NCBI GenBank assembly: GCA_027422505.1
Contig: JAPQWV010001654.1
Span: 1-64,000, forward strand
Length of the DNA: 64,000 nucleotides
Direction of reading: 5' to 3'
Source: Craterostigma plantagineum
Taxonomy: Eukaryota; Streptophyta; Magnoliopsida; Lamiales; Linderniaceae
Position numbers and translations under genes: made by a program. The notes below the pieces were generated by a model that made no database searches, had not been told where the DNA came from, and saw only the letters and a program-made list of their open reading frames with translations. This document shows positions 61,927 through 64,000 of this stretch, one piece after another (positions within the stretch are counted from its first letter, which is position 1; every line of letters starts with the position of its first letter).

Positions 61927-62496
61927 AATTAATGATCGATAAATGGAAATAAATTAATGATAGGTAAATGGAAATAATGGCGCTAAACCAATAAATTGTG
62001 GATTTTCTTTTTCGGAGGAATTCCGTTTTTCTAAGTATGTTTTGTCGTCGTGCATTTTGATGATAATAACCGATATGTTTGCGCTGTTTTTACGTGCGGT
62101 ATGTACATATATTTGGATAGGAGTTAGGGTTTATATCGATTGTTAGATTATGTATTGTGGTTGCTGGTTATTTCTTCATTTTTTTTTCTTTTCATAATTG
62201 TAAGTTTTATGGGTTGCATAAGGTTATGTGGATTGATATTTTCGATGATTGGTAGACGTTTTCATGATTGTTTTCTTTTGCCTTTTGAGTTAGCTGACTG
62301 ACGTTTTACGTGCCAAATTATGTATAGTGATAGTCGTAGCTCATTATTTGATGGCCTGTTTAACCAAATTCTTTTGATTGAATTAATTGCTATGTTGTTT
62401 TGATGACCTGCATATTATATGTTTCATTTCGCTTCTTTTGCAGATTTTGATTCGGAAATTGGGTGAGCTCTTGTTAATCTTTGCTGCTACTTTAAG
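61927..62496. other. promoter and leader of the cullin gene
   Basis: T-rich DNA with a probable leader intron acceptor TTCTTTTGCAG at about 62442, 55 bp before the ATG. No other gene seen. Confidence 0.5.
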
Positions 62497-63869
62497 ATGG
62501 CAATGATTCAGCGAAACACGATTGATTTTGAACAAGGATGGAGTATTATACAGAAAGGGATTACGAAGCTGAAAAATATTCTAGAGGGACACCCCGAGCC
62601 ACAGTTCAGCTCTGAGGATCACATAACTCTCTACACGTATTATTCTGAACTCTTTTTTTGCCTCATTTAGGACCATATATAACATGTGCACCCAAAAACC
62701 ACCTTATGACTACTCTCAGCAGTTGTATGGCAAATACCGGGAAGCTTTTGAAGACTACATTGCATCAACTGTAAGGACTTATTTAGGTGATGAAGTTTTA
62801 TCATGTGGGTGCAACATGAAGCTTCTTGGTACTTGGTAGTGTTGGATCTGTTCAACATAGGTAAGATCATAAGAAACCGAAATGTTCTATGCTCATGCTT
62901 AGCACTATTTCAACGCTATTTGTTTTTTCCCATATCAAGATGCGTCTAAACAAATTTCGGAGCCTGGGTCGAGTTTACCTTTACTGTAACAGCATGTAGG
63001 TTTTCATCAATATAGTTTTCCAAGAAAGCTGGTTTTGGTTTTCATCCTTTCGCACATTTATTATAAACTTTTTATTCAGGTATTGCCATCTTTGATGAAT
63101 AAGCATGATGAGTTTATGCTAAGGGAGCTTGTGAGGCGCTGGTTGAACCATAAAATCATGGTGCGGTGGCTTTCAAGATTTTTCCACTATCTTGATCGAT
63201 ACTTCATAGCTAGACGGTCACTTAACCACTCAATGAAGTTGGATTGACATGCTTCCGGGACCTGGTAACTTGAAATCTATTACATATGTGGTTCAATTCC
63301 TTCCAGTATTTGATCGTGCTTTACCTGACCGCTCACTCTCAATTTAATTTCAGGTTTATCAAGGGTTAAAGGACAAAGTTAGGGATGCTGTCATATCTCT
63401 GGTATATTGCCTCTTACTTGCTACCATTGTGTTCATATATTGTATCAAAGTTGATGTTTTGATTATATGCACTAGATTGATCAAGAGCGAGAAGGAGAGC
63501 AAATCGATCGAGCCCTGTTAAAGAATGTCTTGGATATTTTTGTTGAAATAGGGATGGGGCAAATGGATTATTATGAAAATGACTTTGAAGCAGAATTGCT
63601 TGAAGACACTGCAGCTTACTACTCAAGGAAAGCTTCCAGCTGGATCTTAGATGATTCGTGTCCCGACTATATGTTGAAAGTAGGCATTTTTTCTCTTTTA
63701 GACAGATCGTTCTTTGGAAACAAAATCAATGGAATAACTGAAAGTTCACATTTAGTTTCCCCTGGCTTGCCTAATCTTTTCTTAAATACAGGCCGAGGAG
63801 TGTTTGAAACGAGAAAAAGACAGGGTTGCTCACTATCTTAATTCTAGCAGCGAGAAAAACTTGCTTGAG
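62497..63869 (+). CDS. CUL1: CUL1-type cullin, 5' part, with a one-base frame break; runs off the window
   Basis: Exons 62497-62636, 62671-62770, 63080-63264, 63354-63401, 63476-63679, 63792-63869, continuing past the window. The sequence follows plant CUL1: [89 protein letters not shown] and [11 protein letters not shown]1 is the SCF ubiquitin-ligase scaffold binding SKP1/F-box at this N-terminal end. Exon 3 is 185 nt where 186 is needed. At about 63221-63226 (TCACTTAACCACTC) one base is missing before the codons for [14 protein letters not shown], so translation stops at TGA 63245-63247 as written. All other junctions are in phase. Real mutation or sequence error is undecided; an Arabidopsis CUL2-like paralogue is possible. 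Confidence 0.85.
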
Positions 63870-64000
63870 GTATGTAATGCATAATGGTGCTGTGTGTATA
63901 CGGGCATCTCATGTTTTTTATGTAACGTTTGGGCATGCTTTGTTTGAAATTATTGCTGGAGTTATTTTGTCCTTTATTGTATCTGAAGATGATTGATTTT

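Overview
The window is nuclear DNA from a flowering plant, most likely a eudicot. The evidence is the gene set (R2R3-MYB, phytochrome B, type-B response regulator, pheophytinase, jacalin-type lectin, peroxisomal MFP2), many short T-rich introns with GT..AG borders, telo-box/site II promoters on ribosome-biogenesis genes, and several small MITE-like repeats. Genus cannot be read from the sequence. I rebuilt exons by hand from reading-frame phase, splice borders and remembered family conservation; no alignment was run.

Layout. 0-7 kb: a MYB46/83-type secondary-wall regulator between a (GA)n and a long (CT)n tract, a LEA_2-type membrane protein, a small coiled-coil protein, and repeat-rich DNA holding a MITE with a 9-bp target duplication and a foldback element with 96-bp tandem repeats. 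7-19 kb: a 19-exon EFR3-like gene, a secreted cysteine-rich peptide gene, and a 19-exon alpha-N-acetylglucosaminidase gene on the minus strand. 19-23.4 kb: a ~1.65-kb tandem duplication carrying RPL29 and the 5' part of a jacalin lectin gene. Its junction holds ~160 bp of filler that reads like a plastid transit-peptide exon. 24-28 kb: a phytochrome B gene with one extra base in its third coding exon. 28-36 kb: a plant gene of unknown function with a 38-residue repeat (also frame-shifted), an acidic CHZ1-like protein, a small conserved protein and pheophytinase. 36-41.7 kb: a long tract without convincing coding exons, with two perfect-looking tandem duplications and a possible 36-residue membrane microprotein at its promoter-like end. 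42-49 kb: GFAT and a type-B response regulator. 50-60.8 kb: PUM24-type Puf protein, J-protein, MFP2, HIG1-domain protein. 61-64 kb: a Stowaway-like MITE, the third copy of a GTAC-rich dispersed repeat, and the 5' part of a CUL1-type cullin, again with a one-base frame break.

The genes do not form a pathway; this is ordinary plant gene order with several close convergent pairs (50-335 bp apart). The most interesting content lies in the repeats and rearrangements: a three-copy GTAC-rich element of about 0.4 kb, the duplication with captured exon, related foldback elements at 5.8 and 46.5 kb, and paired intronic MITEs in the lectin and phytochrome genes. Three separate genes carry single-base frame breaks inside otherwise well-preserved coding sequence, so assembly indels must be excluded before calling any of them a pseudogene. 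I did not find a clearly new biological system.
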